Part shown: positions 63,342 to 64,000 of the stretch, piece after piece | How the letters are laid out: each line of letters starts with the position of its first letter | Position numbering within the stretch: the stretch's first letter is position 1 | From: CAYQOX01 sp964419335 | GTDB taxonomy: Bacteria > Hinthialibacterota > Hinthialibacteria > Hinthialibacterales > Hinthialibacteraceae | Assembly: GCA_964419335.1 (NCBI GenBank) | Contig: CAYQOX010000023.1 | Span: forward strand, 1-64,000 | Length of the DNA stretch: 64,000 nucleotides | Reading direction: 5' to 3' | Made by a program: the position numbers and the translations under genes | The notes under the pieces: generated by a model | The model's database searches: none | What the model saw: only the letters and a program-made list of their open reading frames with translations | Told to the model about the DNA's origin: nothing

Positions 63342-64000
63342 CTACCGCGGCCACACACGCGGCCACGCCGTGGGGATGCCTTGATTACGTAGCCAGGATT
63401 GAAAGTCTCGTAAGCGTTTTTCGGTATTTCGAATCCCACGTGGCGTCTCTTTTTGCTTTATCGCTTGGGCAACCAACATCCCTGCCGCTTCTCCTATATT
63501 CCATTCCACCGGATGCAAACGATAACAACCATTGGTGATATGAGTTACGCCAAGATTTTTACATACCGGGATGAGGTTTTCCATACGCTGTGGAATGAAC
63601 GCCCCCAAGGGGATTTGAAAAGGGAGGCAACTAATGTCGATGTAATTATCTCCCCCGGTGCTTGGATGAAGATCGATACGATAACTGCCAATGCCTACCG
63701 AATCGGAAAAGGATTCGGCCTGCACTTCTTCTTTGCTCTTTCCAGTGATTTCCATTCGAGCCTCTGTCCCCACATGATGCTCTACCACCGTAAACTCAGC
63801 CCGAATCCGGCGAGATTCCCGAATATAGGGGAACTTAGCCAATCCATGACGAGTCCCTAATAAATCACCACGCAAACGTAAGCCCGGCCAACCGGTTCCC
63901 CCGTCTTCACGAGGCGCCTCGGTCTGCATCCAATAAAGCAACGAGTAGCTTAATTGCATGGCACGATCCAGATTGCGCTGATACTCCTCTTCCGACACTT
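63342..64000 (-). CDS. FAD-dependent oxidoreductase, C-terminal part (5' end outside window)
   Basis: The last 218 residues of an FAD-dependent oxidoreductase family protein (PF12831 type); the frame is open to the window edge, so the GTG at 63998 is probably internal. LIPVCKNLGVTHITNGCYRLHPVEWNIGEAAG is summarised by its key parts: GVTHITNGCYR and EWNIGEAAGMLV, the FAD-contacting end shared with xanthan-lyase-like and FAD-dependent dehydrogenases of Planctomycetota-like bacteria. The Rossmann part lies beyond the window. Substrate unknown. Confidence 0.85.
   Translation of the reverse strand, partial: VSEEEYQRNLDRAMQLSYSLLYWMQTEAPREDGGTGWPGLRLRGDLLGTRHGLAKFPYIRESRRIRAEFTVVEHHVGTEARMEITGKSKEEVQAESFSDSVGIGSYRIDLHPSTGGDNYIDISCLPFQIPLGAFIPQRMENLIPVCKNLGVTHITNGCYRLHPVEWNIGEAAGMLVAQAIKQKETPRGIRNTEKRLRDFQSWLRNQGIPTAWPRVWPR

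Noticed and set aside
1..64000. tRNA, rRNA, insertion sequences, prophage
   Set aside because: I scanned the intergenic gaps for cloverleaf-type conserved boxes and coding regions for transposase, integrase or phage motifs and found none.

Overview
The window comes from the chromosome of an uncultured, Gram-negative-type bacterium. The evidence is a complete type II secretion (T2SS) operon with secretin, the lspA/lgt lipoprotein pathway, Tat-exported proteins, a flagellin and O-antigen-ligase-like membrane proteins. The mix of extracellular Gfo/Idh/MocA oxidoreductase, URO-D-family methyltransferase, FAD-dependent oxidoreductase and many pseudopilins recalls Planctomycetota-like and candidate phyla such as Hinthialibacterota or Sumerlaeota. 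That placement is inference only. Genes are dense, codon use looks uniform, and I found no insertion sequence, prophage, tRNA, rRNA or CRISPR array.

Layout. 1-3.0 kb: end of an FG-GAP-like protein, a URO-D-family methyltransferase and an acyl-ACP thioesterase. 3.1-6.8 kb (minus): unknown coiled-coil protein, SixA-type phosphatase, RecF and a HAD protein with a damaged active site. 7.0-13.5 kb (minus): ftsH, folP, cdaA, ybbR, pdxJ, rpe, a housekeeping cluster that includes the c-di-AMP synthase and its regulator. 13.5-18.8 kb: three large polytopic membrane proteins of envelope-glycan type, two of them overlapping head to head. 18.9-25.5 kb: LarA-type racemase, a large secreted orphan protein, a small zinc-ribbon protein and a Tat-exported oxidoreductase. 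25.8-30.8 kb: PilZ-STAS-REC regulator and a globin-coupled hybrid histidine kinase. 30.8-34.5 kb: an unusually large flagellin with a 1.1-kb upstream region. 34.5-45.7 kb: metallophosphoesterase, pseudopilin-like protein, ileS, lspA-lgt-glycosyltransferase, pgeF, TPR lipoprotein, hpt. 45.7-58.3 kb (minus): GGCT-like protein and the T2SS operon gspE-F-G-H-I-J-K-L(PilMN)-M-C-D. 58.8-64 kb (minus): ABC-F ATPase, GT4 glycosyltransferase, CNNM/CBS protein and the C-terminal part of an FAD-dependent oxidoreductase.

The most striking part is the 1.1-kb region upstream of flagellin (33.4-34.5 kb). It holds three copies of a 44-45 nt conserved core. Two copies sit on the plus strand in units with a good sigma-28 (flagellar sigma factor) promoter, a ~134-nt structured RNA and a terminator with a T-tract. 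Stem pairing is kept between copies although the sequence changes. On the minus strand a near-perfect sigma-28 promoter and a strong terminator bracket the reverse of the third copy, and another sigma-28-like promoter points at flagellin through a ~580-nt leader antisense to the other two. I read this as a candidate family of flagellar-regulon small RNAs with sense/antisense arrangement; I recognise no described RNA family in it.
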